Source of the DNA: an endosymbiont of Galathealinum brachiosum
GTDB taxonomy: Bacteria > Pseudomonadota > Gammaproteobacteria > SZUA-229
DNA: 64,000 bases
Direction of reading: 5' to 3'
Assembly (NCBI GenBank): GCA_003349885.1
Contig: QFXC01000011.1
Span: forward strand, 186,001-250,000
Made by a program: the position numbers and the translations under genes
Shown: piece after piece, positions 20,540 through 29,414 of the stretch
Layout: every line of letters begins with the position of its first letter
Position numbering within the stretch: the stretch's first letter is position 1
The notes under the pieces: generated by a model
Told to the model about the DNA's origin: nothing
Databases searched by the model: none
What the model saw: only the letters and a program-made list of their open reading frames with translations

Positions 20540-20690
20540 TACCTGTCTCAGCAATCAGTAATGGATGCGAGTGATACCATTTCAGAACAACTATAACTTG
20601 CAGCTTCAGGTAATCAAGTGCAATAACTCAATGAAATGGATGTATTACCAATCCGGCCTCATCTCATTCGTCGGTGGAGCCATTATTCAA
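20540..20690 (+). pseudogene. Integrase 3'-end remnant
   Basis: Encodes LSQQSVMDASDTISEQL followed by a stop, matching the C-terminus of the integrase at 17232-18407, and continues into the same downstream non-coding sequence. The rest of the gene is absent. It shows that a second integrase-bearing element, or a partial tandem duplication, once lay here and that module 1 is composite. Confidence 0.75.
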
Positions 20691-20824
20691 TTGTATTTTT
20701 TATTTTCATAGATCCCACAGTCATTATTAGTATCCTCTTATTATACATATTGTCGTAATTGAAATAGAATCACTCAGTAATTTAGTTATATACAAAAATG
20801 ATAAAGACGTTAGGGAGCAACTCA

Positions 20825-21472
20825 ATGGATATAAATAAACTATATATAGCATCGTTTCTAGTTACCGCTATCTCAATTCCAACAATCACAAATGCAGAAA
20901 TTGTAAGCATCGACTGGAAAACATCTGGTGACAACCTCATAACTCTAGACACATCAAGCGGGCTTGAATGGCTAGACTTAACTGCAACCTCAAACCGCTC
21001 TTATAACACCATCAATAGCAGTTTCGGAGAAAACCAAGAATTCGAAGGATGGAGATACGCAACATATTCAGAAGTAGGTACATTTTGGGATGCATTTGGC
21101 GGCGACTCCAATCATTATGATGGCTGGTCAACACAAAATAATGGTTTATTCGATCTCATTGCTCCATATTGGGGTGATTTATACTGCGAAGCTACTGGCT
21201 GTAATACAGGTGAGGGATATTCAAATGCAAAACTACAATATGGTACTTTATATGGTCACTACTATGCACAAATATTAGACCTTACAGACGACCCCACTTT
21301 GCAAGATCAAGATTATGCACATCTTCTATCTTCGACATCTAAAGACACAGCTTTCAATTCTACAACGGGGCACGCATTAGTAAGAGTTAGTGCTGTGCCA
21401 ATTCCAGCAGCTATATGGCTATTTGGTTCTGGTCTTATTGGTTTGATCTTAACCGCTAAACGTAAAACATAA
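20825..21472 (+). CDS. Exported PEP-CTERM-type (VPxPA) protein
   Basis: A 215-aa secreted protein. It has an N-terminal signal peptide (residues about 3-24, ending TNA), a central beta-rich domain with aromatic GW/WD motifs and a cysteine pair in the CEATGC segment, and a C-terminal sorting signal: VPIPAA, a hydrophobic WLFGSGLIGLI helix and a basic KRKT tail. That tail is the hallmark of exosortase/PEP-CTERM substrates in Gram-negative bacteria that make extracellular polysaccharide. ATG 20825 was preferred over 20798 because AGGGAG precedes it. No exosortase is visible in the window. It sits between an integrase remnant and a GC-rich boundary repeat, so it is module cargo. Confidence 0.7.
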   Translation: MDINKLYIASFLVTAISIPTITNAEIVSIDWKTSGDNLITLDTSSGLEWLDLTATSNRSYNTINSSFGENQEFEGWRYATYSEVGTFWDAFGGDSNHYDGWSTQNNGLFDLIAPYWGDLYCEATGCNTGEGYSNAKLQYGTLYGHYYAQILDLTDDPTLQDQDYAHLLSSTSKDTAFNSTTGHALVRVSAVPIPAAIWLFGSGLIGLILTAKRKT

Positions 21473-21514
21473 AATAAACTCACTTGGATCATAGGTGCAC
21501 AAATTGAGCTCACA

Positions 21515-21835
21515 CCATCTTCCCTTCATGTTTCATAAAACACATAATAACAAAACACACGGAAAGTCGTAGTTTTTGATCAAGTAGTGGACAGATTTAT
21601 TAGTTTTGGTCGGAAAGAGTTTCTCAAAAAATCACGGGGCGGCTCACCCTTCAGAATTTGGACTCCGAACCACACCACTCACTCCAGAGGTTCGCCATAG
21701 TGCCCGCGTCTGGTGAAATTTCGGCTGAGGCATGACCTCGGCCATGACGCGACTTCACGTGCCCAGAGGTGACGACTTTCAACGATTCGGATTAAAGATG
21801 TATCCTTTTGCGTTTAGTCAAACCGATTAAACCTA
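21515..21835 (+). repeat. GC-rich boundary repeat, copy 2
   Basis: Direct copy of the repeat at 18499-18792: the first 110 bases are nearly identical (ccatcttcccttcatg through cacggggcggct), the GC-rich half more diverged. It lies immediately 3' of the PEP-CTERM gene and immediately 3' of an inverted PEP-CTERM fragment, that is, between two convergent gene ends. Confidence 0.75.
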
Positions 21836-21905
21836 TAAGGCCTGAACCGAATAACAAGACGGCAGCAGGTACAGGTACAACAAGTGATACGACAATCTGG
21901 CTCTT
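21792..21905 (-). pseudogene. C-terminal fragment of a second PEP-CTERM protein
   Basis: Read on the minus strand, this stretch encodes VVPVPAAVLLFGSGLIGLI followed by a basic TKRKR tail and a stop. It is a complete exosortase sorting signal without the rest of a protein; the frame closes upstream within about 40 codons. It resembles the tail of the neighbouring intact gene and is inverted relative to it. It is a remnant of a lost cargo gene. Confidence 0.65.
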
Positions 21906-22058
21906 AAACTAATATTCATCATTGGAAATGATCAAACAACCACCCCATCGGATACAGGCCATACCAAAACGGATGATTCTGCCGAAATTAAATTTTACAA
22001 ATTATTTCATAACAGATTCGCCTCTCCAATATCCACCATATAGACCTTTAGACGCATA

Positions 22059-23576
22059 TCAAGGTGAATACATAAACCTTAATGTATTTGCTGCAACTTT
22101 ATTATCATGGGCGATTATATATTCATAAAGTTTGATCACAGCATTGCATGATCTTGAATAATCCTCACGATTGGATAATTGTTTTGTATATATATATTCC
22201 AAATCCACATCCATTTTCATATAAAGGTCATCTAAAATATCAACGGCGGCTTTACTATCAATGGGTAAATTCACATTTACATAACTGTCTCGAATAACGA
22301 GTACAAATATATCACTCAATCCCTTCAATTCATCAGTCTTTACATATTTAGCCAGTTCTAACGCTCCGTACTTTTCAGGGAACATATTTTTTAAACAATA
22401 CACAGGTTCGATAGAGTGAAGAACTTTTAAAAGATTTATCATTTCTTGTGTAAATGCAACAATTGTTTCGTCACTGGCCTGATGTAAGCTCTGCATAGCG
22501 ATATCTTCAATATCTTTCGACATGGACTGCTGAATTTCAATATGTGAAAGGCCTGTATTTAATTTTTGCTCCATGTCGCCAATGATTTTTTCAAACCTTG
22601 TTGGGTCATGCTTTTTAATTTCAATATAGACAGGATATTCGTCAAAGGCTTTGTGAATTTCATCCAGAAAGTCTTTATCGTATTTAATCAGCACTAGATC
22701 AGAGGGTTTCACTAAACCATCTATCACCCCTGCCTCAAGCATTTCTTCAATGGTGGGATACCATAAATCATCCGATAACGTCTGGAATACTCGCTCGATA
22801 AAGATTTCACTAACACCCTGCATGCGAAATAATTCAAGGTCTTTTTTTTCTTCATGAATGATATTAGTTTTAGTATCTATACTTTTAAGCGTATTCTTAT
22901 ACTGATGAAACCCCAAGTTAGCACCAATAGCAAGATAGCGCTTCACACCAGAGATAAAGGCCGTGCCACATGATGAATAGCATCCGGTAATAGAGTAGGT
23001 ATTTAAATTATTTAATAGTATGAGTTTGGATACTTCTCGGCCCTCAAAAATACGGCCACCTCGACTATCGAGAATAACACCCTCTACCATAGGATTGTTT
23101 TTGATAACTTTAGCTAAATCTTTTGATACACCAAAACCCATAAGACCTTTGAGGTGAATATATCGGCCATCATCGGTAACGACCATCGTATAGACGGCCA
23201 TATCGTCGGAAACAAAACCAAGATGATACATTTCTTTGTATTTAGGCCATGATTCCTGCGTATGGCTAAAGATACTAATAAAACTTATAATAATTAAAAC
23301 TTTTACAATGCCTGACCAAGTTACACTGTTAATACGCTTAGCATGTTTATCGGCTGACCTCCAAAGACCTACGACTTGCCAAGGATAGATAACTACGGGT
23401 GCGACAACCGCAAAAAAGATATAGATACGGGCAACGACAACCGGGCTTTCAACTTTAAAACCATCTAACAGCCAACTATCCATGGGCATAAGAATAATAT
23501 TTAAAAGGATAAAATTAATCCAGAACGAAATAGTAAGAGAGAGATTACCTCGCCAGTGACTTTTAATATAATCCAT
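22059..23576 (-). CDS. Membrane-anchored ClpP/SppA-like protease-fold protein
   Basis: A 505-aa protein. Three hydrophobic segments occupy about 10-110, with a VGLWRSADKHA motif between the second and third. They are followed by a ClpP/crotonase-like domain (about 130-270): ILDSRGGRIFEG resembles the oxyanion-side motif and CYSSCGTAFISG carries the nucleophile-type serine, followed by a conserved GFHQY strand. In membrane-bound ClpP-like proteases (SppA, NfeD) this fold cleaves peptides in or near the membrane. The C-terminal half is helical and unrecognised. The start has AGGGA upstream. It follows the gene at 23595-25028 by 18 bp and shares a membrane motif with it, so the two likely work together. 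Confidence 0.65.
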   Translation of the reverse strand: MDYIKSHWRGNLSLTISFWINFILLNIILMPMDSWLLDGFKVESPVVVARIYIFFAVVAPVVIYPWQVVGLWRSADKHAKRINSVTWSGIVKVLIIISFISIFSHTQESWPKYKEMYHLGFVSDDMAVYTMVVTDDGRYIHLKGLMGFGVSKDLAKVIKNNPMVEGVILDSRGGRIFEGREVSKLILLNNLNTYSITGCYSSCGTAFISGVKRYLAIGANLGFHQYKNTLKSIDTKTNIIHEEKKDLELFRMQGVSEIFIERVFQTLSDDLWYPTIEEMLEAGVIDGLVKPSDLVLIKYDKDFLDEIHKAFDEYPVYIEIKKHDPTRFEKIIGDMEQKLNTGLSHIEIQQSMSKDIEDIAMQSLHQASDETIVAFTQEMINLLKVLHSIEPVYCLKNMFPEKYGALELAKYVKTDELKGLSDIFVLVIRDSYVNVNLPIDSKAAVDILDDLYMKMDVDLEYIYTKQLSNREDYSRSCNAVIKLYEYIIAHDNKVAANTLRFMYSP

Positions 23577-23594
23577 TAAATTCCCTATTACTTT

Positions 23595-25028
23595 TTACAA
23601 ACAATATTTTTTAGATAAAATGATATCCATGACAAGGCTGTTGTTTTTATCTTTATAACGATAAATAAACTTATAATCCTGATTAAGCAGTGACACTAAT
23701 GATTTTTCAGAGCAAACAGTCTCTTTTAACGAGTCAAACATGATTTTCTTGAAGCGTTTTTTATCAAGGCTTTTGTTTGTTGCATTGACCAGTGTATATT
23801 TATATAAATAGTTTTTATCAACCAAGGAGACATTGTCCATACGTGTATCTGAATCTAACATCATAGGCAACCCCTTATTCATTAAGCGTATTTCTTCCTC
23901 AAGACCATATGTTGAACTACCGCTTATATTATACGTACTTGAAAAGTTACCCAGCAATACTAATGTATTGATAACAACAACAGTTCTGGCTAGAATTTTC
24001 CAAGTAGGGTTTCCTGTATAGTTCCCTGCACTCCTCCATATAGACACCAACATAAATGCACTGGCCCCAAAGAGTATTCCGTTAAAAATATTTGTGTACA
24101 TCTCTGAATTTTCATTCAGAGCTATCACCATAAAATTTTCATTGTAAATAAGCAGGGCAATACGTGAACTGAGCCCCACGATTAGTACGCCCCAGATCCA
24201 GTACGTGACAACCAGAGAAATGTCACCTTCAAACAAACGAGTTAAATAGCTCCGCTTATCTCGTACAGGTTCGTGACTGTCTGATCCGGGGTCATCCTGG
24301 GGGGCAGCTGATGAATCATAAATTCTGGCTTCTTTAGATTTAATATTTTCATAGAAAATATACCACTCGTTACCAAAGATTTGCCCATCATATTTCCCTT
24401 CTTTAATGAGATCTATTATTCTTTCTGTGTGCAATCCGCTAATAAATGAATGAATATCAATTGGGATATATTTTTTATTATTTTTATACTTAAATACGTT
24501 TGTCGTTATATAATTAATAGCATCAATTAGATTTTCATATTTATATTCTTCAAACTTATACTTTCCCTCTTCGAGCGTTACGCTATATTTTGACATTAAC
24601 TTTTGTATTGAACTACCATTCTTATCGGGACTTGATTCTGCTTTGCTTTCATTTGATATGGTATACTTGGTTTTTATTTTTGAAAAAACCTCACTTGCAT
24701 CTACAGATTCACCTAATACATCGATAATTTTTTTATATTCTTTTTCAGCATCATTACCTAATTTTCTAACTTCCTGCAATACACTATTTAGCTGTAAACT
24801 CTTGTAGGGATTTAACCAAGCATTATACTCATCCCTGATTGAGAAAACGAAATCCTCAACAGGGCCTTTTGGGTCTCTTTCAAGAAGCTCAAGAAAATTA
24901 ATTTTATAACTTATAGCTAGATCATCGATTGATTTGTACGCGTCTTTTGCATCAGGACGATAATCAATAGCCATGAAGGCATTTTTATATTTGCTGCGAT
25001 CTATTTCTAGATTGTCTATGCTGCTCAA
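23595..25028 (-). CDS. Membrane protein partner of the ClpP-like protein (hypothetical)
   Basis: A 477-aa protein with a long charged, helical cytoplasmic N-terminus (about 1-260) and a membrane region of about four segments (275-365). The membrane region contains SIWRSAGNY, matching the LWRSADKH motif of the downstream gene, and is introduced by EGDISLVVTYW, matching RGNLSLTISFW there. The C-terminal domain (about 370-477) is probably periplasmic, with two cysteines. I recognise no named family. The likely start is TTG with AAGGGG upstream. The shared module suggests a heteromeric membrane complex with the protease-like protein; that is inference. Confidence 0.55.
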   Translation of the reverse strand: MSSIDNLEIDRSKYKNAFMAIDYRPDAKDAYKSIDDLAISYKINFLELLERDPKGPVEDFVFSIRDEYNAWLNPYKSLQLNSVLQEVRKLGNDAEKEYKKIIDVLGESVDASEVFSKIKTKYTISNESKAESSPDKNGSSIQKLMSKYSVTLEEGKYKFEEYKYENLIDAINYITTNVFKYKNNKKYIPIDIHSFISGLHTERIIDLIKEGKYDGQIFGNEWYIFYENIKSKEARIYDSSAAPQDDPGSDSHEPVRDKRSYLTRLFEGDISLVVTYWIWGVLIVGLSSRIALLIYNENFMVIALNENSEMYTNIFNGILFGASAFMLVSIWRSAGNYTGNPTWKILARTVVVINTLVLLGNFSSTYNISGSSTYGLEEEIRLMNKGLPMMLDSDTRMDNVSLVDKNYLYKYTLVNATNKSLDKKRFKKIMFDSLKETVCSEKSLVSLLNQDYKFIYRYKDKNNSLVMDIILSKKYCL

Positions 25029-25223
25029 ATCTAACCCCTTATTTTTATAAAATATTTAGATATCATCGATACATGCTATTTCTATTAGAGAATCCAAATG
25101 TAACCATTATTTATATTTGTGCAGAAAAATTAAATAATTCACATACAATACTCTATCGATATTTTGACTTCTGCTTGCTTGTTATCGTTTCATTCTCATA
25201 CGTCATTATGTACACTTCAAGCT

Positions 25224-25442
25224 TTAAACGCTAATTATATAGCCTCTATTCAAGCCATAGTTTTGTACACATTGAGCCAATGGCAATAAATTAGGTGCAA
25301 AAATCATAATCAGTATAACGGCGATTACATACCCAAAATTAAATCCAACGCAAAGCACGAATTCGCCAACTATCAGAGCAGCAACTATAATATTCCAGAC
25401 AAGCTTGAATGCTAACAGTAGTAAATTTCGATTCCCATCATC
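25224..25442 (-). pseudogene. Fragment of a hydrophobic membrane protein
   Basis: An open stretch of about 70 codons on the minus strand encodes two strongly hydrophobic helices (FKLVWNIIVAALIVGE and GYVIAVILIMIFAPNLLPLA) and ends at a clean stop. No start codon is present before an upstream stop; the open stretch ends about 100 bp from the GC-rich repeat piece at 25549. It is probably the C-terminal remnant of a small membrane protein cut by rearrangement. Confidence 0.35.
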
Positions 25443-25548
25443 TTATTGTCGTCACCTAATATCTGCAAATAGGTGCTGTTTTCTGTTGTCGATTGCTGGT
25501 GACGCCTATTCTATAACCCCCCCTCTCCCGACAACTCCAACGCACCCT

Positions 25549-25602
25549 AAAAATTTGGCCTCCGAACCGCACCACTCCCCCCAGAGGTCCACCATAATTG
25601 AC
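25549..25602 (+). repeat. GC-rich boundary repeat, copy 3 (partial)
   Basis: About 55 bases (ttggcctccgaaccgcacca...agaggtccaccata) match the central GC-rich section of the copy at 21515-21835. It marks a further boundary inside module 1, between the ClpP-like pair and the gene at 25690. Confidence 0.6.
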
Positions 25603-25689
25603 GGTATGACTTTGAGATTTTATAAGGTTAAAATGCATAAAATTATTTCAAGCACTGCTGCTATTTATAAAAGACAATAAGGCGAAGTC

Positions 25690-26304
25690 ATGAGCATTGG
25701 AACAAGTATATTTCTTTCTGTTATATTTATGTCGATATTCTATATTATTACAATATATAACAAATGGAAGCTAATTGGAAAAGCATTTGGTGGACTTATT
25801 GCACTATCAATAATAGGTGGAGCTTCTTATTGGGTATATTTAGAATATGCTGCTCGCCCACAAGTATTGAACAGCTTGCGCGGCATTGATCTAGGTATTA
25901 CCGAAGTTGAACTAACTCTAGCAAAAGGAAAACCAGACTATTATTACAACGCAGAAGAAAAGTATGATCATAGAAAGTATCTAATTTATGATGAAATTTC
26001 CATCACACTCAATACTAATATCGCAGGCGTGCTTGAAGTTGATACTATTTGCAATAGAGGAAATTACACTAAAGTACAAGGGCTCAGTAAAGGAGATCCA
26101 GAATCTAAGATAATTGAAAAACTTGGTGTTCCTTCTAATACCAGTATCAACAAAGAAGGTTTAATTAAGCTAACCAGCTACCCTAAATGGAACACAAATT
26201 TCGAGATAGAAAAGGGGGTGATAAAAAAAATATGTGTAACAAGAACCGGAGTTGCTAGTTATACAAAGGAATATAGTGACACCAAAGACCCAAAGGATAA
26301 GTAA
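25690..26304 (+). CDS. Membrane-anchored protein with two BamE/SmpA-like motifs (hypothetical)
   Basis: A 204-aa protein with two N-terminal hydrophobic segments (about 5-22 and 32-55) and a soluble C-terminal domain, probably periplasmic. That domain contains two similar short motifs, GITEVELTLAKGKPD near 74 and GDPESKIIEKLGVPS near 137. They resemble the 'G.s...v...lG.P' helix-turn of SmpA/OmlA (BamE)-like folds. I cannot name the family with certainty. The start has AAGGCGAAG upstream. It is the last gene of module 1 before attachment copy B, and the only plus-strand gene in that stretch. Confidence 0.55.
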   Translation: MSIGTSIFLSVIFMSIFYIITIYNKWKLIGKAFGGLIALSIIGGASYWVYLEYAARPQVLNSLRGIDLGITEVELTLAKGKPDYYYNAEEKYDHRKYLIYDEISITLNTNIAGVLEVDTICNRGNYTKVQGLSKGDPESKIIEKLGVPSNTSINKEGLIKLTSYPKWNTNFEIEKGVIKKICVTRTGVASYTKEYSDTKDPKDK

Positions 26305-26479
26305 GCTATATTATCTACCTAGTGTGCATCCATACACTAAGTGATTAGCTTACTCCGCTAGCCACAGAGATTATATTTGCAACCGCCAAAAGTCCGATTT
26401 ATGGTGTTAACAGAAGGTATCATACTCTCCCTCTATCTGATCGAGGCACACTGAAATGAACAATTCAGTTTAACTAGTA

Positions 26480-26821
26480 AATTTTCAAAGAAATTTCGGA
26501 ACTGGTTCGAGTTCGGGCATGGTTCGATCAGGTGAACTTTGTTGACAGTACTGACTCTCTGCAACAGATACACCATAAATACAGGTTCATTTTCGGGAGA
26601 CAGAATCTAGCAAGTTCGGGATAGTATCGGGTTTCGAGAAAACCAGAAATTCACATCAGAAATTACCTTGCAATTCTTCAGGTTACTTCAATTAAATCAA
26701 CGTGTTATCTCGACTCATAATCGGCAGGTCGAGTGTTCGAGTCACTCCGGGCCCACCATTTTTCTCATGCGATTCATGTGCTTACGTGAATTTCAAATAA
26801 GACCCATTGACTATTAGTCGG
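26480..26821 (+). repeat. Attachment-site copy B (R block, tRNA 3' half, L block)
   Basis: R block 26480-26710, tRNA-derived core 26711-26758 identical to the tRNA 3' half through CCA, L block 26759-26821 ending attagtcgg. The R block contains two spaced TTCGGR-type motifs (ttcggaactggttcg; ttcgggatag). It forms the right end of module 1 and the left end of module 2. The rest of 26305-26892 holds nothing recognisable. Confidence 0.85.
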
Positions 26822-26892
26822 CAAGTCGAACCTTAAAGCCACACCACTTTTGATCACTCACTACCTTTCAAATATAATTATTAGGTATCTGT

Positions 26893-27741
26893 TTATTTAA
26901 ATTTTTGAACAGATTTACTTAAAAACCCCCCAATAGTATTCGTTATTTTATCAACTCCCTCTTTTATATTTTTTTTGATATTAATTTTACCAACGTCAGA
27001 AAAAATATTTTCAACCAAATCAATTGCCATTTCTTCTCGCTCATCTATTCTCCCATCCGCTAGCATAATTTCATTCAAAAAACCCAAAATCTCTTTAGAC
27101 ATAGCCGGGTAATTACAGTCTGGATTTTCTTTTTTATATTCCGCTAAATTATGCGCAAGGACTTTGATCGAAAAATCAGCTAGATTCGCTTCAGTATAAG
27201 CCATGCCTTTATCTACAAACATTGGATCATACCCCCATTCACTTATAAAGTAGGTACTAATAACTTGCTTCTCTGATTGATCAATATCTCCATCAATATT
27301 TGCAAGCCTCAAAGCTAAAGGAGCGATGAAATCAAATAGAGCAAGCCCAAGAATATCAAGTGGTGTATTGATAAACTCAGGTATTACTGTAACTCGGTCA
27401 CCTGTCTTTCCCTTTAGATAACGACTAACACCGACCCAGGCTCCTGTAGATACTACACAGGCTGAAATAACCCAGCCAATTGGTGTTACGGCCGTACCTA
27501 TTCCAAGTACAGCCAATAAGCCACTTGGAGCAAAAAATGTTGATGCTACAGCTGAAGATTGCGCAACTGTTACAGCTGTAGCCCCAACCCCAAATGCATC
27601 CCAAGCTTCAAAAACTTTATTTTTCATTCTCAATGATGTGTAAGCATCCTCACCGATTGAAAGTTTAGCTTTAAATTTCAAGGGCTCAACGATAACTGTT
27701 TCGACATTATCGAACCATTTAGAAGAATCATTCACGTTCAT
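26893..27741 (-). CDS. TerB-like domain membrane protein
   Basis: A 282-aa protein. Residues about 50-110 are hydrophobic and alanine/glycine-rich, giving two membrane segments. Residues 140-260 resemble the TerB/tellurite-resistance helical fold, with two acidic metal-binding-like motifs, NIDGDIDQSEKQV near 166 and MLADGRIDEREEMA near 230; the paired 'aDG.id..E' pattern is characteristic. The C-terminus is lysine-rich. TerB-like proteins occur in phage- and stress-defence neighbourhoods. It is the last of three minus-strand genes after a WYL regulator and a small membrane protein (12-bp gap), so probably one operon in module 2. Confidence 0.65.
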   Translation of the reverse strand: MNVNDSSKWFDNVETVIVEPLKFKAKLSIGEDAYTSLRMKNKVFEAWDAFGVGATAVTVAQSSAVASTFFAPSGLLAVLGIGTAVTPIGWVISACVVSTGAWVGVSRYLKGKTGDRVTVIPEFINTPLDILGLALFDFIAPLALRLANIDGDIDQSEKQVISTYFISEWGYDPMFVDKGMAYTEANLADFSIKVLAHNLAEYKKENPDCNYPAMSKEILGFLNEIMLADGRIDEREEMAIDLVENIFSDVGKINIKKNIKEGVDKITNTIGGFLSKSVQKFK

Positions 27742-27753
27742 TAGAATTAAACC

Positions 27754-28227
27754 TTATGCATGAAGAGCTTCGAACTTACCATTTATTTCTGCAATTTTTC
27801 TAGATAGGGCTTTATCTTTTAAATCTTCCTTTAAGCCACCAACCATACCAAATACAATTAAAATGGGCCCTGCTATTGGCCCTAACACAAACCCCAGTAC
27901 TGGAATAGATGCTATTAAAAAACCTGCAATAGCCCCAAAAATTACACCAAATGTTGCAGAGGGATGATCAGTAAATATTTTACAGATAAAATCGAAAATC
28001 TTTCTTCCAATCTTAATAATGTACTCACCCACTTTAATTGTCGCTTTTGTAAATGCATAAAGTAAAGATTTTGAATCGGCTGAAATATCTAAATTATCAA
28101 TCATCTGTTTTACCTTTGCATCAGAGACTTCTAAGCGAGATGACCAGTCAATAAACTCATTATTAATATTATCATCTTCAACTTGGTAAACTTCGCCAGT
28201 ATCAGGATTTGTACCTTCTATTTTCAT
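27754..28227 (-). CDS. Membrane protein of the WYL/TerB operon (hypothetical)
   Basis: A 157-aa protein. The first 65 residues are soluble and acidic. Two glycine-rich hydrophobic segments follow (about 88-128, FGVIFGAIAGFLIASIPVLG and beyond), then a short charged C-terminal helix. I recognise no family. GGAG precedes the ATG. It lies 95 bp after the WYL regulator and 12 bp before the TerB-like gene on the same strand. Like the TerB-like protein it combines a soluble domain with a glycine-rich hairpin membrane anchor, suggesting the two form a membrane complex; that is inference. Confidence 0.6.
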   Translation of the reverse strand: MKIEGTNPDTGEVYQVEDDNINNEFIDWSSRLEVSDAKVKQMIDNLDISADSKSLLYAFTKATIKVGEYIIKIGRKIFDFICKIFTDHPSATFGVIFGAIAGFLIASIPVLGFVLGPIAGPILIVFGMVGGLKEDLKDKALSRKIAEINGKFEALHA

Positions 28228-28322
28228 GTTTGCTCCACTTTTTCATTTATAATTCAATACTACATATATTCTTATCTGCTCATACAATCATGCTTATGAA
28301 CTGACTACCAAATGTACTGTGC

Positions 28323-29222
28323 TCATGCGGAACTTAAGTACTCTATCAATTCCTGCTCCATTTCTTCTTGCAACCCATCAGGACTAATTATTCTAATGTG
28401 AGGTATCCAGTAGCGGATAATTGGAATAATCTGATTATGATTTGCTACCTTTGTAGAAATTATTAAACTACCGTCCTCCAACTCTTTCTCAACCTCTTGA
28501 TTTACAATCAGTTTACGTCTTCTAAAATAATCCGCCACCTTTTTTGACACTTTCAAGACAACCTCTTGTGTTTCCTCCCCAATCCAAACACTATCATCTT
28601 CAGATAAAAGCTTATCAATTGAAGAATCGGCTTCAAAATTATCATCTAATTGCATCATTGTTATAATTTTTGAAAAGCTGAAAGTTTTTAATTTACCACT
28701 GTCACGACAAGCTAAATACCATATCCCTTTATTATTAACCAATTTATAAGGCTCTATAGATTGATATTGCTTTATAACCCCTTCTTTCTTATAACTAAAG
28801 TTAACTCTTCGCTTATTTTGAATAGATTTCTCTAATTCACGAAACAGCGTTTCTTTACCGGTTAGGTTTTCATAATTATAGCCTTTAACAAGCAATGCTG
28901 ATTGAGTACTACTATCAAAAATATCTCGTAGAAAATCATCAGTCAATGATGGGAAAAGTTTCTGAACACCAGCGAGACCGGCAAAACGCTCTATATCTCG
29001 AGTTGATAGCTTTCCTAGATACAGGGGATCAAGCGAGTAGAAGCCACCTTCTTTTTGAAGAGGCAGATATGCAAAGCGTACATTTAGATCACGCTGAATA
29101 GTTCTGACATTAACGCCAAACTCATCCGCTAAATTATTAGGGCTGAGTTTCTCACCTTGGTTTAGCTTCACAAGCATTTGAGACAACCTGTAAACTAGGG
29201 TGTCATGGATTCCTTTACTCAT
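28323..29222 (-). CDS. HTH-WYL domain transcriptional regulator
   Basis: A 299-aa regulator. The N-terminal winged helix-turn-helix (about 10-60, with LADEFGVNVRTIQRDL as recognition region) is followed by a WYL domain (about 120-195, with SYKKEGVIKQYQSIEPYKLV and GIWYLACRD) and a C-terminal WCX-like extension. WYL regulators are thought to sense nucleic-acid or nucleotide ligands. Relatives such as BrxR and CapW repress phage-defence islands. The start has GGAG six bases upstream. It is the first gene of a three-gene minus-strand group, so it probably controls itself and the membrane/TerB genes downstream. The 190 bp between it and the divergent gene at 29415 is the likely operator region. 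Confidence 0.85.
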   Translation of the reverse strand: MSKGIHDTLVYRLSQMLVKLNQGEKLSPNNLADEFGVNVRTIQRDLNVRFAYLPLQKEGGFYSLDPLYLGKLSTRDIERFAGLAGVQKLFPSLTDDFLRDIFDSSTQSALLVKGYNYENLTGKETLFRELEKSIQNKRRVNFSYKKEGVIKQYQSIEPYKLVNNKGIWYLACRDSGKLKTFSFSKIITMMQLDDNFEADSSIDKLLSEDDSVWIGEETQEVVLKVSKKVADYFRRRKLIVNQEVEKELEDGSLIISTKVANHNQIIPIIRYWIPHIRIISPDGLQEEMEQELIEYLSSA

Positions 29223-29414
29223 AATTACTCCGTGAGGTGATATCCAAAGAGTATAGTATCTATGTATAAAACGAAAGGGTATGTCGTTTTAATACAAATT
29301 TCACATATAGACTTGTCTATCTTGAAAGCATTACTAAATAAACATAAACGACACCACCTGTCATATAGATAGCGCATTCTAGTTACACGCTTAAATAACA
29401 ACTAGGAGATAGCT

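Noticed and set aside
25405..25680. 91-codon open frame
   Set aside because: It runs across the partial GC-rich repeat with no ribosome site and no protein-like pattern.
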